From the NCBI RefSeq assembly GCF_002288525.1, contig NZ_CP023068.1, positions 992,001-1,056,000 of the forward strand: a DNA stretch of 64,000 bases, written 5' to 3'. The stretch comes from Sinorhizobium sojae CCBAU 05684. GTDB taxonomy: Bacteria > Pseudomonadota > Alphaproteobacteria > Rhizobiales > Rhizobiaceae. Numbering within the stretch: position 1 is the first letter of the stretch; each line of letters starts with the position of its first letter. Below, piece by piece: positions 41,626 to 50,060 of the stretch. Under the pieces are notes generated by a model. The model saw nothing but the letters and a program-made list of their open reading frames with translations. It searched no databases and had not been told where the DNA came from. The position numbers and the translations under genes were made by a program.

Positions 41626-42414
41626 TCAGCGAAGGAGGCCTTGACCCCCATCTATCCAGACAGGACTTCCCGTAACATGCCGTGCAGCATCGGAGATGAG
41701 GAAGTACACCACGTCAGCGACATCTTCCGGCTCTCCCGGCTTGCCACCCGTGAGCGGTATATCGCCCTCCGGCCACTCCACCGGAATCGACGTATCGTCC
41801 CGGCCGCGTTGGTTCGTATTGTCGAAAATATTGGTCTCGATGGCGCCGGGACAGACGGCGTTGACGCGAATCCGGTGCTGTCCAAGCTCCAGCGCCAACT
41901 GCTTTACCATCGCCACCTGCGCCGCTTTGGTGGCGCTATAGGCGGTGGCGCCCGGCGTCGTGAAGGTGCGCGTGCCGTTGATCGATGACACGACGACAAT
42001 CGCCCCAGCACCAGCCGCCTTCAGGTGCGGCACGCAAAAGTGGAGGGTGAGGTAGGTACCGCGAAGATTGGTCTCGATTGTCTCATCCCATTCGTGCGGT
42101 TTTAGGTCTTCGATCGGCGCCCAGACGCCGTTGATGCCGGCATTGGCCACGACAATATCGAGGCGACCGAACTTTCCCACCAGTTTCTCGACGGCCTCGC
42201 GCATTTGGGCCTCATGCCGGACGTCGGCATCAAGAGCGAGTGCGTCGCCGCCGAATTGCTGGATCTTGCCAACGGTCACCGCAGTCTCCTCCGGTGTCCG
42301 GCCGAGGGCGGCAACGGCTATGGCTTCCCGGGCGAGCCGCAGGGCGATCGCTTTGCCGATTCCGGACCCCGCGCCCGTGACCAGCGCGACACGTTTCGAT
42401 GACGGCGCTTTCAC
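41626..42414 (-). CDS. Short-chain dehydrogenase/reductase
   Basis: A 262-aa classical SDR. VALVTGAGSGIGKAIA near residue 10, NAGINGVWAPIE, VVVSSINGTRTF, YSATKAAQVAM (Tyr-x-x-x-Lys) and VNAVCPGAIET follow in the usual order. GTG start at 42414 with AGAAGGAA upstream. It follows the DUF982 gene by 73 nt and may be the last gene of the operon 43405-41626. Substrate unknown. Confidence 0.88.
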   Translation of the reverse strand: MKAPSSKRVALVTGAGSGIGKAIALRLAREAIAVAALGRTPEETAVTVGKIQQFGGDALALDADVRHEAQMREAVEKLVGKFGRLDIVVANAGINGVWAPIEDLKPHEWDETIETNLRGTYLTLHFCVPHLKAAGAGAIVVVSSINGTRTFTTPGATAYSATKAAQVAMVKQLALELGQHRIRVNAVCPGAIETNIFDNTNQRGRDDTSIPVEWPEGDIPLTGGKPGEPEDVADVVYFLISDAARHVTGSPVWIDGGQGLLR

Positions 42415-42487
42415 CGGAAATTCCTTCTCCGATCGTCTCTGCGTCCGCGCCGCCGACTATTGATGAAGCCGATGCCCGCACGGGTTA

Positions 42488-42757
42488 TCATGCGTCCTCC
42501 CGGGGCCAGCGGCTGACGCGGAAACCAGCTTCATTGGCCGCTTCCAAAAAGGCCTCCAGGGCTGCGTCCGGGGAGCCGTCGCCCATCAGTGCGGCCTCGC
42601 AATCAGACATGGCGGCCTGCCGAGCCGGCCCCGCTGACCGCCAATGGTTTTTGAGGCAGAGCAGCGCGTCGCGCGTGCTCTGCACACGCAGTACGCGTTC
42701 GTCCGCCTCCAGGATCACCGGCTCGTCCCACTGCCGGTCAACATTCAACCCAACCAT
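42488..42757 (-). CDS. DUF982 family protein
   Basis: An 89-aa rhizobial DUF982 protein. DRQWDEPVILE and ALLCLKNHWRSAGPARQAAM are typical, with the C-terminal FLEAANEAGFRV. Function unknown; often found in many copies in rhizobia. Its start overlaps the CBS gene stop by 13 nt. Confidence 0.85.
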   Translation of the reverse strand: MVGLNVDRQWDEPVILEADERVLRVQSTRDALLCLKNHWRSAGPARQAAMSDCEAALMGDGSPDAALEAFLEAANEAGFRVSRWPREDA

Positions 42758-43215
42758 CCCTGTGTCCCCGCTGCATTGCGTGTCTGGTCGGCGACTGACG
42801 CCAGTACGAACGCGCCGAAGTCCGGATAAACTCTTGCGATATCTGCCAGCGCCAGGACGCCAATTGCACGGCGGTCGTCATTCACGACCACGAGCCGCCG
42901 AGACCGGCTGCTCGCCATCTTCTCCGCCGCGGAAAGCACGCTGTCTCCAGGGGAGCATGTCTCCGGCGATACCACCATGAATTCGCGAACCGCTGCAGTA
43001 GTGGAGAGGCCTTGGGCAAGAACGGAGGTAACGATGTCCCTGTCGGAGATCACGCCAAGCACCGCCCCGACAGGCGGGAATTCGACGGGTAGAAAACCGA
43101 CCCCGGTCTCCTCCATAAGCCGAGCCGCGGACTGAGCCGAGTCGTCCGGCGAAATCGTGTAGACGGTTGGCGTCATAATTGATGCCACGGTAGTCTGCCC
43201 CTCACTCTCGGCCAT
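42745..43215 (-). CDS. CBS-domain pair protein
   Basis: A 156-aa protein with two CBS domains: SIMTPTVYTISPDDSAQSAA opens the first and EFMVVSPETCSPGDSVLSAA the second. The pattern GVISDRDIV ends the first repeat. CBS pairs bind adenosine nucleotides. CAGGAG precedes the ATG at 43215. Overlaps the upstream 67-aa gene by 14 nt and DUF982 by 13 nt. Confidence 0.9.
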   Translation of the reverse strand: MAESEGQTTVASIMTPTVYTISPDDSAQSAARLMEETGVGFLPVEFPPVGAVLGVISDRDIVTSVLAQGLSTTAAVREFMVVSPETCSPGDSVLSAAEKMASSRSRRLVVVNDDRRAIGVLALADIARVYPDFGAFVLASVADQTRNAAGTQGWLG

Positions 43216-43405
43216 CGCCCAAACTCCTGCCGTCGATCGACGCTGGCACTCGGACCTCATCAAGGGGGGACGTCGGTAGAGGGAGATCCACCTTTTGCGG
43301 CACAAGCACCTGCGGCTCCTGCGCGTTCTTGCGAGCGCGTCTAGATTCCGGCGAGTCCGGCTGGGTCACGCGAGGTTTATTGCGCCTGAGCTTGCGTCGC
43401 ATCAT
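43202..43405 (-). CDS. Hypothetical 67-aa basic protein, first gene of a stress operon
   Basis: Starts ATGATG at 43405 (MMRRKLRRNKPRVTQPDSPE), with AAAGGAGG 8 nt upstream. The longer frame (to 43465) would start within the promoter, so it is rejected. Very basic N-terminus and Pro-rich C-terminus, no family recognised. Leads the operon 67-aa gene, CBS gene, DUF982 gene and probably the SDR gene. Confidence 0.7.
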   Translation of the reverse strand: MMRRKLRRNKPRVTQPDSPESRRARKNAQEPQVLVPQKVDLPLPTSPLDEVRVPASIDGRSLGDGRE

Positions 43406-43447
43406 CGCTGCGGCCTCCTTTGCGGTTGCGATCAGTCCAGTTAGCCC

Positions 43448-43473
43448 AACGTGCCGACGAGCCATTAGGTTCC
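43448..43473 (-). promoter_or_regulatory. RpoE2/EcfG-type promoter for the 43405-41626 operon
   Basis: GGAAC (43473-43469), 19 nt, TT (43449-43448) on the minus strand, 43 nt before the ATG at 43405. Confidence 0.62.
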
Positions 43474-43476
43474 ACC

Positions 43477-43497
43477 CGCCGCCGAATTTCGGCGGCG
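43477..43497. repeat. 10-bp inverted repeat abutting the promoter
   Basis: CGCCGCCGAA (43477-43486), a single T, and TTCGGCGGCG (43488-43497). It begins 4 nt upstream of the GGAAC of the operon promoter and could be an operator or a hairpin. Confidence 0.6.
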
Positions 43498-43527
43498 TCG
43501 CGTACTCTTCCGTACGGGTCCGCTCGT

Positions 43528-43560
43528 GAGCGGCGGCTGAAAGGGTTCCAGCCGCCGCTC
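43528..43560. terminator. Strong 12-bp stem-loop downstream of the CBS gene
   Basis: GAGCGGCGGCTG (43528-43539) pairs perfectly with CAGCCGCCGCTC (43549-43560) over a 9-nt loop, 19 nt after the stop of the CBS gene at 43579. No long T-run, so it may protect mRNA ends or separate the two operons. Confidence 0.6.
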
Positions 43561-43578
43561 GCCCCAGGCTTCACCGGA

Positions 43579-44004
43579 TCACTGGTTGTGAGCGCCTCCC
43601 GGCTCTGTCACGCCCTGGAGGCCCACTCCTGCGACCGAGGGATCTGATCGGGCAGCGTCGGCAAGCGACACGACCCCGACCAGGCGTTTGGCCCGGTTGA
43701 CCACCGGCAGGCGTCGTACCTGCTGATCGCCCATGTTGTGGGCCACATCGGAGAGCTCCTCGTCGTCGAAGCAGTACTTGACGTCGGTGGTCATGACATC
43801 GGAAACGCGTGTACTGCCGTCGCGGCCATCGGCCACACAGCGGACCACGATATCGCGATCCGTAATCATCCCAACCAGCCGATCATGGTCGCCAACCGGC
43901 AGGAAGCCGATGTCGTTATCGGCCATGTGCCGTGCAACCGCTGCGATCGTATCGTCCGGGTTTACCACATGGACATTCTTCGTCATGACATCTGCAACGC
44001 GCAT
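43579..44004 (-). CDS. CBS-domain pair protein
   Basis: A 141-aa protein with two CBS domains (RVADVMTKNVHVVNPDDTIA; RVSDVMTTDVKYCFDDEELS). The segment GMITDRDIVVRCVADGRD is a usual CBS end. TAAGGAGT lies before the ATG. It follows the DUF2934 gene by 21 nt and shares its promoter. Second CBS pair in this island. Confidence 0.9.
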   Translation of the reverse strand: MRVADVMTKNVHVVNPDDTIAAVARHMADNDIGFLPVGDHDRLVGMITDRDIVVRCVADGRDGSTRVSDVMTTDVKYCFDDEELSDVAHNMGDQQVRRLPVVNRAKRLVGVVSLADAARSDPSVAGVGLQGVTEPGGAHNQ

Positions 44005-44025
44005 GGTTTATACTCCTTACTGGCA

Positions 44026-44256
44026 TTAGGCCTTATTGGCATCCGGGGTTTTTTCGCCTCCAAGGGAGGCGGGGGCTGCCGGTGCATTCAGCGCGCCGGT
44101 GGTGCCTTCCGTTTCTTCCATCGGATCGGGCCCGTTGCCGCGGGCCATTTCGCGGCTGGCCTGCTCCCAGTGTCGCTTGTCCTGACCATCCGGACGACCT
44201 TCGTTCTCCCAAATTGCATAGGCGCGCCGACGGATGAGTTCTTCTCTGTCATCCAT
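44026..44256 (-). CDS. DUF2934 family protein
   Basis: A 76-aa protein with REELIRRRAYAIWENEGRPD and a following HWEQASREM, the conserved DUF2934 helix. Function unknown; common among alphaproteobacterial stress genes. The ATG at 44256 has GGGAGA upstream; the frame is open to 44310, but the promoter TT lies at 44293, so the shorter form is used. Confidence 0.87.
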   Translation of the reverse strand: MDDREELIRRRAYAIWENEGRPDGQDKRHWEQASREMARGNGPDPMEETEGTTGALNAPAAPASLGGEKTPDANKA

Positions 44257-44292
44257 TGCCGATCTCCCGTCCAAGAATCGATGCCAATTGCC

Positions 44293-44317
44293 AACGGCTG
44301 AACCATTCATTTGTTCC
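44293..44317 (-). promoter_or_regulatory. RpoE2/EcfG-type promoter for DUF2934-CBS operon
   Basis: GGAAC (44317-44313), 18 nt, TT (44294-44293) on the minus strand, 37 nt before the ATG. It lies 2 nt past the GlgX stop codon. Confidence 0.7.
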
Positions 44318-44318
44318 G

Positions 44319-46391
44319 CTACGACTGGCTTCGGCGGGCAGCGGCGAAGACGACGACGCCTTGTTCCGGTATCTCCTCGACATTGTCGGCATCACGGGCT
44401 GCGAAGCTTGCCTCCGCGCTCGAGAGCATGCGCCGCCATCGCCAGCCGTCCCGCGGCTCAGGCAGAAAGAACCTACAATCTGCTCCGGCATTGAGCACCA
44501 TGATGAGATCGCCGCCGGCGCCATCCTCGGTGTCGTGTAGGTGCACACCCATCGCCTGCTGCTCCATCTGATGCCAGTCCTCATGCGTCAGGACCTGACC
44601 GTCAGGACGAAGCCAGGTGACCAGCTCCGCGTCGAGAAAACTATCGTCTCGAAGAAGTGGATGGTCGAACCGAAAGGCGATGAGCCTCCTGCAAAAGCAA
44701 AGGAAATCCTCATCGCTGGAGCTCCAGCCGACCCAGCCGATTTCATTGTCCTGGCAGTAGCTGTTGTTGTTGCCGCCCTGGCTGTTGCCGAGCTCGTCTC
44801 CGCCGAGCACCATGGGCACTCCCCGGCTGAGCATCAGGGTAGCCATCATGGCCCTGCGTCGGCGCGAGCGCGCCGCCAGGACATCGGCATCGCCTGTTTC
44901 GCCTTCCACGCCGAGATTATCCGAGCAGTTATCCCCGTGTCCGTCCCTGTTATCCTCGCCATTTGCCTCATTGTGCCGCTCGTTGAAGGAGACGGTATCG
45001 GCGAGCGTCAGGCCGTCATGGGCGCTGACCAGGTTTATAGACGAGGTCGCCACACGGCCGGAATGGTTGAATTCCGTGGGGGAACCCACGAGGCGCTGTG
45101 CGAGGGTCGGTAGTTGCCCGGGATCGCGCCTCCAATACCGCCTGACGTCGTCGCGGAAGCGGTCGTTCCATTCGCGAAAGGGAGGGGGAAAGCCGCCGAG
45201 TTGGTAGCCGTCGTCGCCAATGTCCCAAGGCTCGGCGATCAGTTTCACGCCTGCGAGCACGGGATCCTGACGAATGGCGTCGAAGAAGCCGCCCTCGCGG
45301 TCGAATTCGATCTCTTCCCGTCCGAGCGCACTTGCGAGATCGAAACGAAAGCCGTCGACATGCATCGCGGTCACCCAATAGCGCAGGCTGTCCAAAACCA
45401 TGCGAAGCACCATGGGATGAGCGGCGTTGAGCGTATTGCCGGTGCCGGTCATGTCGTATGTATGCCTGCCGTCGGGCGACTGGCGATAGTAGCTCAGGTT
45501 ATCGAGGCCGCGGAAACTGAGCGTCGGTCCCAGTTCGGAACCTTCTCCAGTATGGTTGTAGACCACGTCCATGATCACTTCGATGCCGGCGGCGTGGAAA
45601 GCCTTCACCATCGATTTGAATTCCTGAATGCTGCCATTTGACAGATAGCGGCGAGCCGGCGCGAAGTAGCCGAGGGGCTGGTATCCCCAGTAGTTGCGTA
45701 ATCCCCGTTCAACCAAGTGCCGATCGTCGAGAAAGTACTGCACCGGCAAGAGTTCGACCGCGGTCACGCCCAGCTTCGAGAGATGTTCGATGATCGCGGG
45801 GTGCCCCATCGCTTGGAACGTTCCGCGTTCCTGCTCCGGTATGCCGGGGCACATCATCGTCAGGCCCCTGACATGTGCCTCATAGATCACGGTATCCGTC
45901 CAGGGGCGCCGGATGGCCTGTTCTCCTTCCCAGTCAAATTCTGGATCCTGCACGACGGCCTTCACCATATAAGGGGCGCTGTCGCGCTCATCGAAGCTGA
46001 GATCGGCCTCCACATGGCCAACATGATAGCCAAAGAGGGCGTCGTCCCATCTCAGTTCTCCGAAAACCTGCTTGGCATAGGGATCGAGCAGGAGCTTGTT
46101 GGGGTTGAAGCGGTGACCGTTCACCGGATCATAGGGGCCGTAGACACGATAGCCGTAGAGCGTGCCGGGTCCGATCCCCTCGATGAAGCCGGACCACACA
46201 TCTCCCTCGCGCGTCGGCAGCGGCAGGCGGGCGACTTCTGTTTTGCCATCGTTGGAGAAGAGGCACAGTTCGACCTTTTCGGCATGCGCTGAGAAGACCG
46301 CGAAATGCGTACCTGTGCCTATGTACTCGGCTCCAAGCTCCGGCTTCAGGAAGTCCAGCTTCGAGAAGGAGAGATTCATAAGCGCTTCCAT
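44319..46391 (-). CDS. glgX: Glycogen debranching enzyme GlgX
   Basis: A 690-aa GH13 isoamylase-type enzyme that hydrolyses alpha-1,6 branches of glycogen. The N-terminal carbohydrate module is followed by VDGFRFDLASALGRE with the nucleophile Asp, LIAEPWDIG with the acid/base Glu, and the SAHDG stretch with a conserved Asp. FNERHNEANGEDNRDGHGDN is a GlgX signature. The ATG at 46391 follows AAGGGG closely; ATG 46379 is an alternative, and the open frame to 46676 has no family content. Divergent from treZ; together they could turn glycogen into trehalose, although a TreY partner is not seen here. Confidence 0.93.
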   Translation of the reverse strand: MEALMNLSFSKLDFLKPELGAEYIGTGTHFAVFSAHAEKVELCLFSNDGKTEVARLPLPTREGDVWSGFIEGIGPGTLYGYRVYGPYDPVNGHRFNPNKLLLDPYAKQVFGELRWDDALFGYHVGHVEADLSFDERDSAPYMVKAVVQDPEFDWEGEQAIRRPWTDTVIYEAHVRGLTMMCPGIPEQERGTFQAMGHPAIIEHLSKLGVTAVELLPVQYFLDDRHLVERGLRNYWGYQPLGYFAPARRYLSNGSIQEFKSMVKAFHAAGIEVIMDVVYNHTGEGSELGPTLSFRGLDNLSYYRQSPDGRHTYDMTGTGNTLNAAHPMVLRMVLDSLRYWVTAMHVDGFRFDLASALGREEIEFDREGGFFDAIRQDPVLAGVKLIAEPWDIGDDGYQLGGFPPPFREWNDRFRDDVRRYWRRDPGQLPTLAQRLVGSPTEFNHSGRVATSSINLVSAHDGLTLADTVSFNERHNEANGEDNRDGHGDNCSDNLGVEGETGDADVLAARSRRRRAMMATLMLSRGVPMVLGGDELGNSQGGNNNSYCQDNEIGWVGWSSSDEDFLCFCRRLIAFRFDHPLLRDDSFLDAELVTWLRPDGQVLTHEDWHQMEQQAMGVHLHDTEDGAGGDLIMVLNAGADCRFFLPEPRDGWRWRRMLSSAEASFAARDADNVEEIPEQGVVVFAAARRSQS

Positions 46392-46454
46392 CCTTTCCCC
46401 TTCAGTCACGCACAGTCGATCGCCGACAATGCGGCAGCCCCCGCCAAAGGTGCG

Positions 46455-46480
46455 AACGCACTGCAAAACACGTTTGTTCC
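46455..46480 (-). promoter_or_regulatory. RpoE2/EcfG-type promoter for glgX
   Basis: GGAAC (46480-46476), 19 nt, TT (46456-46455) on the minus strand, 64 nt before the ATG at 46391. Confidence 0.62.
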
Positions 46481-46507
46481 TATACTTGCGGCCCGCCACT
46501 GTTATTC

Positions 46508-46532
46508 GGAACTTTGCGACAGCGGCAGGGTT
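46508..46532 (+). promoter_or_regulatory. RpoE2/EcfG-type promoter for treZ
   Basis: GGAAC (46508-46512), 18 nt, TT (46531-46532), 27 nt before the ATG at 46559. Together with the glgX site it controls the divergent pair. Confidence 0.7.
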
Positions 46533-46558
46533 CTTAGGACGCAATAGGGCAATCAAAA

Positions 46559-48325
46559 ATGCTGACACGCGAAACGTTATGGGGGCCGCGGCTTCTGGCG
46601 CCCGGCCGGGCTGAATTCCGCATCTGGGCACCTGATCAGAGGCGCATGGGTGTCGTCGTCGACAAGCGGACGACACCCATGACGGAGGAGGAGGGTGGCT
46701 GGTTTTCGGCCGTCACCGCAGCGGATCCCGGCAGCCTGTACCAATTCGCACTTTCGGACGGAACGAAAGTAAGCGACCCGGCTTCCCACGCTCAGGCCTA
46801 TGGAGTTGAGGGTCCGTCGGTTCTTGTCGACCAGGGCCAATATCGTTGGAAACATGCAGATTGGCGCGGACGTCCCTGGAAGGAGGCCGTCATTTACGAG
46901 CTGCATATCGGGACCTTCACCGAGGAAGGAACCTTCAGGGCCGCCATCACCCGCCTTGGGGATTTGGCGCGAGTTGGCATCACGGCCTTGGAAATCATGC
47001 CCGTGGCCCAGTTTCCGGGGAGCCGCGGATGGGGATATGACGGCGTGCTCCATTTCGCGCCGCACAATGCCTACGGCACGCCCGATGATCTCAAGGCCTT
47101 GATCGACGCGGCACACGGGCATGGAATAATGGTCATTCTGGACGTCGTCTACAACCACTTCGGCCCGCTGGGCAATGCGCTGGCGCGCTACGCATCACCC
47201 TTCTTCAACAGCAGACGGGCGACCCCTTGGGGAGTGGCGGTCGAATTCGACGAGCCCGCGGTAAGGCGCTTTTTCACAGAGAACGCTCTCTATTGGCTTC
47301 AGCACTTTCGCTTCGACGGCCTGCGCCTCGATGCGGTCGAGCACATCAAATGCACCCAGAAGACCCCGTTTCTTCAGGAGCTGGCACAGACGGTGCTCCG
47401 ACGCATACCGGACCGTCATGTCCATCTGACGGTCGAGGATAACGAGCGGCGCCCGGAGCTCGTCGCCTATTCAGGCGATGGGCTGCCTTTGTATTTCTCG
47501 GCAGGTTGGAACGACGACTTTCATCACGCGGCCCACGTCATCGCGACCGGTGAGGCCACCGGCCACTACGAGCCTTACGGGCAAGCCCCTTCGACGATCC
47601 TGAAGGAAATTCTCGCAACGGGCTTTTGGTCGCGTTCAGGGAGCGGAAACCGAAACGTAGCGCAAACTATACCGTTGTCCCGCGTCGCGTTTCTGCAGAA
47701 CCACGATCAGATCGGCAATCGCGCACTTGGCGAACGCTTGCGAACGCTGGTGCCGTCGGACCTTTTGGACGTGCTGACGTCCCTCCTTCTACTCTCGCCC
47801 CAGGTCCCTCTGCTGTTCATGGGCGACGACTACGGCGAGACCCGACCCTTTTGTTTCTTCGCCGACTATGAGGGCGAGATCGCCGATGCCATCCGGAAGA
47901 ACCGGCCAAGGGAAGCGGTGCGCTTCGGCGGGAAGCCGGAAGATGCAAAGCACATTCCTGACGCCGTGGACCCGCGAACTCTCGAGACGTCCAAGCTGAA
48001 CTGGCGCCGGGCGGAGAGTGGGGAAGGGGAGCGCGAACGCACGAAACTCAGCGAGCTCATAGACCTGCGGATGCGCCACATCGTTCCGATCTTGGCTCCG
48101 CCAAGAAAGGTAGTGGTTCACCCGTCGCCCGAAGGGCTGATCGCAATCGACTGGCATTTCAAGCTGGCGAGACTTCAATTGAGAGCCAATGTCTCGAGGC
48201 AGCAGCGGGCTTTTCCCCGTGTAGAGGGAGAGGTCATCTGGTCTATAGGCCAGCCCGCCGACGCGTCGGTGCTGAGGGCTCCCGGAATCCTCGTTGCCGT
48301 CGCAGTGGAGGCAGACAAACAGTGA
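46559..48325 (+). CDS. treZ: Malto-oligosyltrehalose trehalohydrolase TreZ
   Basis: A 588-aa GH13 enzyme that releases trehalose from maltooligosyl-trehalose. Seen: the N-terminal FRIWAPDQRRMGVVV module, VIYELHIGTFTEEGTF, GWGYDGVLHFAPHNAYG, DGLRLDAVEHIK with the nucleophile Asp, LTVEDNERR with the acid/base Glu, and FLQNHDQIGNRALGERL. The length matches TreZ. Its partner TreY (maltooligosyl-trehalose synthase) is not in the window. The stop codon lies 29 nt before the UdgX start. The ribosome site is weak (AGGG about 13 nt upstream). Confidence 0.93.
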   Translation: MLTRETLWGPRLLAPGRAEFRIWAPDQRRMGVVVDKRTTPMTEEEGGWFSAVTAADPGSLYQFALSDGTKVSDPASHAQAYGVEGPSVLVDQGQYRWKHADWRGRPWKEAVIYELHIGTFTEEGTFRAAITRLGDLARVGITALEIMPVAQFPGSRGWGYDGVLHFAPHNAYGTPDDLKALIDAAHGHGIMVILDVVYNHFGPLGNALARYASPFFNSRRATPWGVAVEFDEPAVRRFFTENALYWLQHFRFDGLRLDAVEHIKCTQKTPFLQELAQTVLRRIPDRHVHLTVEDNERRPELVAYSGDGLPLYFSAGWNDDFHHAAHVIATGEATGHYEPYGQAPSTILKEILATGFWSRSGSGNRNVAQTIPLSRVAFLQNHDQIGNRALGERLRTLVPSDLLDVLTSLLLLSPQVPLLFMGDDYGETRPFCFFADYEGEIADAIRKNRPREAVRFGGKPEDAKHIPDAVDPRTLETSKLNWRRAESGEGERERTKLSELIDLRMRHIVPILAPPRKVVVHPSPEGLIAIDWHFKLARLQLRANVSRQQRAFPRVEGEVIWSIGQPADASVLRAPGILVAVAVEADKQ

Positions 48326-48354
48326 AGAGTCCAGCCACAATGCGGAGGAGGAAA

Positions 48355-48981
48355 ATGAAGCTGGGTCCAGCTCTTGTCGGCGACCATGCACACGGCGCAT
48401 CGCTCGACGCCATCAGCCAGCAGGCCGAGGGCTGTCAGCGCTGCGATCTCTATAAGTATGCCAAGCAGCTCGTCTTCGGTGAAGGACCTCGCGACGCCAG
48501 ACTCATCCTCGTCGGTGAACAGCCCGGCGACCGCGAGGACATCGAAGGCCGACCTTTCGTCGGACCGGCGGGCAATCTGCTCGCCCGGTGCCTGGAAGAG
48601 GCCGGCATCGAACGGACGGAATGCTACGTCACCAACGCGGTGAAACATTTCAAATACGAGCAGCGAGGCAAGCGCCGGATCCACTCGAAGCCGAATGCCG
48701 GCGAGATCCAGAGCTGTTCCTGGTGGCTCGGAGCGGAGATCGAAAAAATCCACCCGGAAGTCGTTGTCGCGCTTGGCGCAACAGCAGCAAGAACGCTGCT
48801 CGGCAACTCGGTCAAAGTCACACGGGACCGCGGCAGGGCAATCCACGCCGGACAGGATCTCGAAATCCTCGTGACAATTCACCCCTCTTATCTGTTGCGC
48901 ATACGTGAGCGCGACGCTGCGCAACGCGAACGAGAGCGTTTCGTCGAAGACCTTAAGATAGCCGCCTCACTTCGTTCGTAG
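48355..48981 (+). CDS. udgX: UdgX-type uracil-DNA glycosylase
   Basis: A 208-aa uracil-DNA glycosylase of the family 4/UdgX group. CQRC (residues 27-30) and further Cys fit the 4Fe-4S site. GEQPGD (55-60) and the GRPFVGPAG segment form the active-site loop, KRRIHSKP (107-113) is the UdgX R-loop with His110, and TIHPSYLLR is the minor-groove motif. In M. smegmatis UdgX this His binds the excised sugar covalently (known from literature). ATG at 48355 with GGAGGAGG upstream is preferred to the GTG at 48322 overlapping the treZ stop. Probably co-transcribed with treZ. Confidence 0.9.
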   Translation: MKLGPALVGDHAHGASLDAISQQAEGCQRCDLYKYAKQLVFGEGPRDARLILVGEQPGDREDIEGRPFVGPAGNLLARCLEEAGIERTECYVTNAVKHFKYEQRGKRRIHSKPNAGEIQSCSWWLGAEIEKIHPEVVVALGATAARTLLGNSVKVTRDRGRAIHAGQDLEILVTIHPSYLLRIRERDAAQRERERFVEDLKIAASLRS

Positions 48982-49095
48982 CATTGAACGCCCCCACGAG
49001 TTGTGAAACGTTTCGCGCGCAGAGTCGGCGAAGGGCAGGTTCGAGGTCGACGGCCCGGGCGCTTCGCATTCGTTCAGGCAAAGGGAGAATGTTGG

Positions 49096-49917
49096 ATGTC
49101 GTGGAAACTCGATGAGACCGTGCAGACATCTGCGGGCGCAGTGGCGGCAGGTCGAACCGGAACTGGACCTCCGCTCGTGCTGGCTCATGGCTGGCCATGG
49201 TCTTCGTTTTCGTGGCACCGGATCATTCCGCACCTTTCCAAGCATTTTCGGGTCCACTGGTATGACATGCCTGGATACGGGCGATCCAGCAAGGAAGCGG
49301 GCCAGCGCACCTCCCTCGACGTGCAAGGAAAGATATTCGCCGAGATGCTGGCTCACTGGCGCCTCGAGCGGCCGATGGTCGTTGCCCACGACATGGGCGG
49401 AGCGACGACGCTGCGCGCCCATCTCCTGCATGGCTGCGATTTCGAGCGGTACGTTCTGATGAATGTCGTCGCGATGCGACCCTGGGGATCGGAGTTCTTC
49501 GATCACGTCGGTCGCCATGTCCAGGCCTTCTTGGGGCTGCCGCCGCACATCCACAGAGCCGTCGTGGAGGCCTACATCGAAGGGGCGATCGTCAACGACA
49601 TCGATCCCGCCGATCTCGAGAGCCTCGTTGAGCCGTGGGTTTCCGAGGAGGGGCGGGTAAGCTTCTACCGCCAGTTCGCGCAAGCCGATGAGAGGTACAC
49701 CGCCGAGATCGAAGGGCTACTCGCGGACATTCGCTGCCCGGTGAAAATCATGTGGGGCGAGAACGATCCCTGGATTCCGCTCGAGCGGGGCAAGGCGCTT
49801 CATTCGCTGATTTCCCAGGCCTCTTTCGAAACACTTACGGGCGTCGGCCATTTGCCCCAACTCGAAGACCCGGATCTCGTTATCGGCCGATTGGACCAAT
49901 TTTTCCATCACACGTAG
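49096..49917 (+). CDS. Alpha/beta hydrolase (epoxide hydrolase/haloacetate dehalogenase-like)
   Basis: A 273-aa alpha/beta-fold hydrolase. LAHGWPWSSFSWHR is the oxyanion loop, VVAHDMGGATT contains an Asp nucleophile as in epoxide hydrolases and dehalogenases, MWGENDPWIPL bears a second acid, and GVGHLPQLEDP holds the catalytic His. AAGGGAG lies before the ATG at 49096; the frame is open back to 49003. No GGAAC promoter was found upstream, so it may read through from treZ-udgX or use another promoter. Substrate unknown. Confidence 0.85.
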   Translation: MSWKLDETVQTSAGAVAAGRTGTGPPLVLAHGWPWSSFSWHRIIPHLSKHFRVHWYDMPGYGRSSKEAGQRTSLDVQGKIFAEMLAHWRLERPMVVAHDMGGATTLRAHLLHGCDFERYVLMNVVAMRPWGSEFFDHVGRHVQAFLGLPPHIHRAVVEAYIEGAIVNDIDPADLESLVEPWVSEEGRVSFYRQFAQADERYTAEIEGLLADIRCPVKIMWGENDPWIPLERGKALHSLISQASFETLTGVGHLPQLEDPDLVIGRLDQFFHHT

Positions 49918-50060
49918 ACCGGTAACCCGCTGGAGCGGCCCATGGCGTGGTCTCGGCCAACAGTGGTGTGGTTTTGTTGATTCGAGATGTCATCCATTGA
50001 ACTTCCATTAGCATATGCGTAAATTCGCACGGTCGGGAGTTTCAGGGATTCGCCACCATC

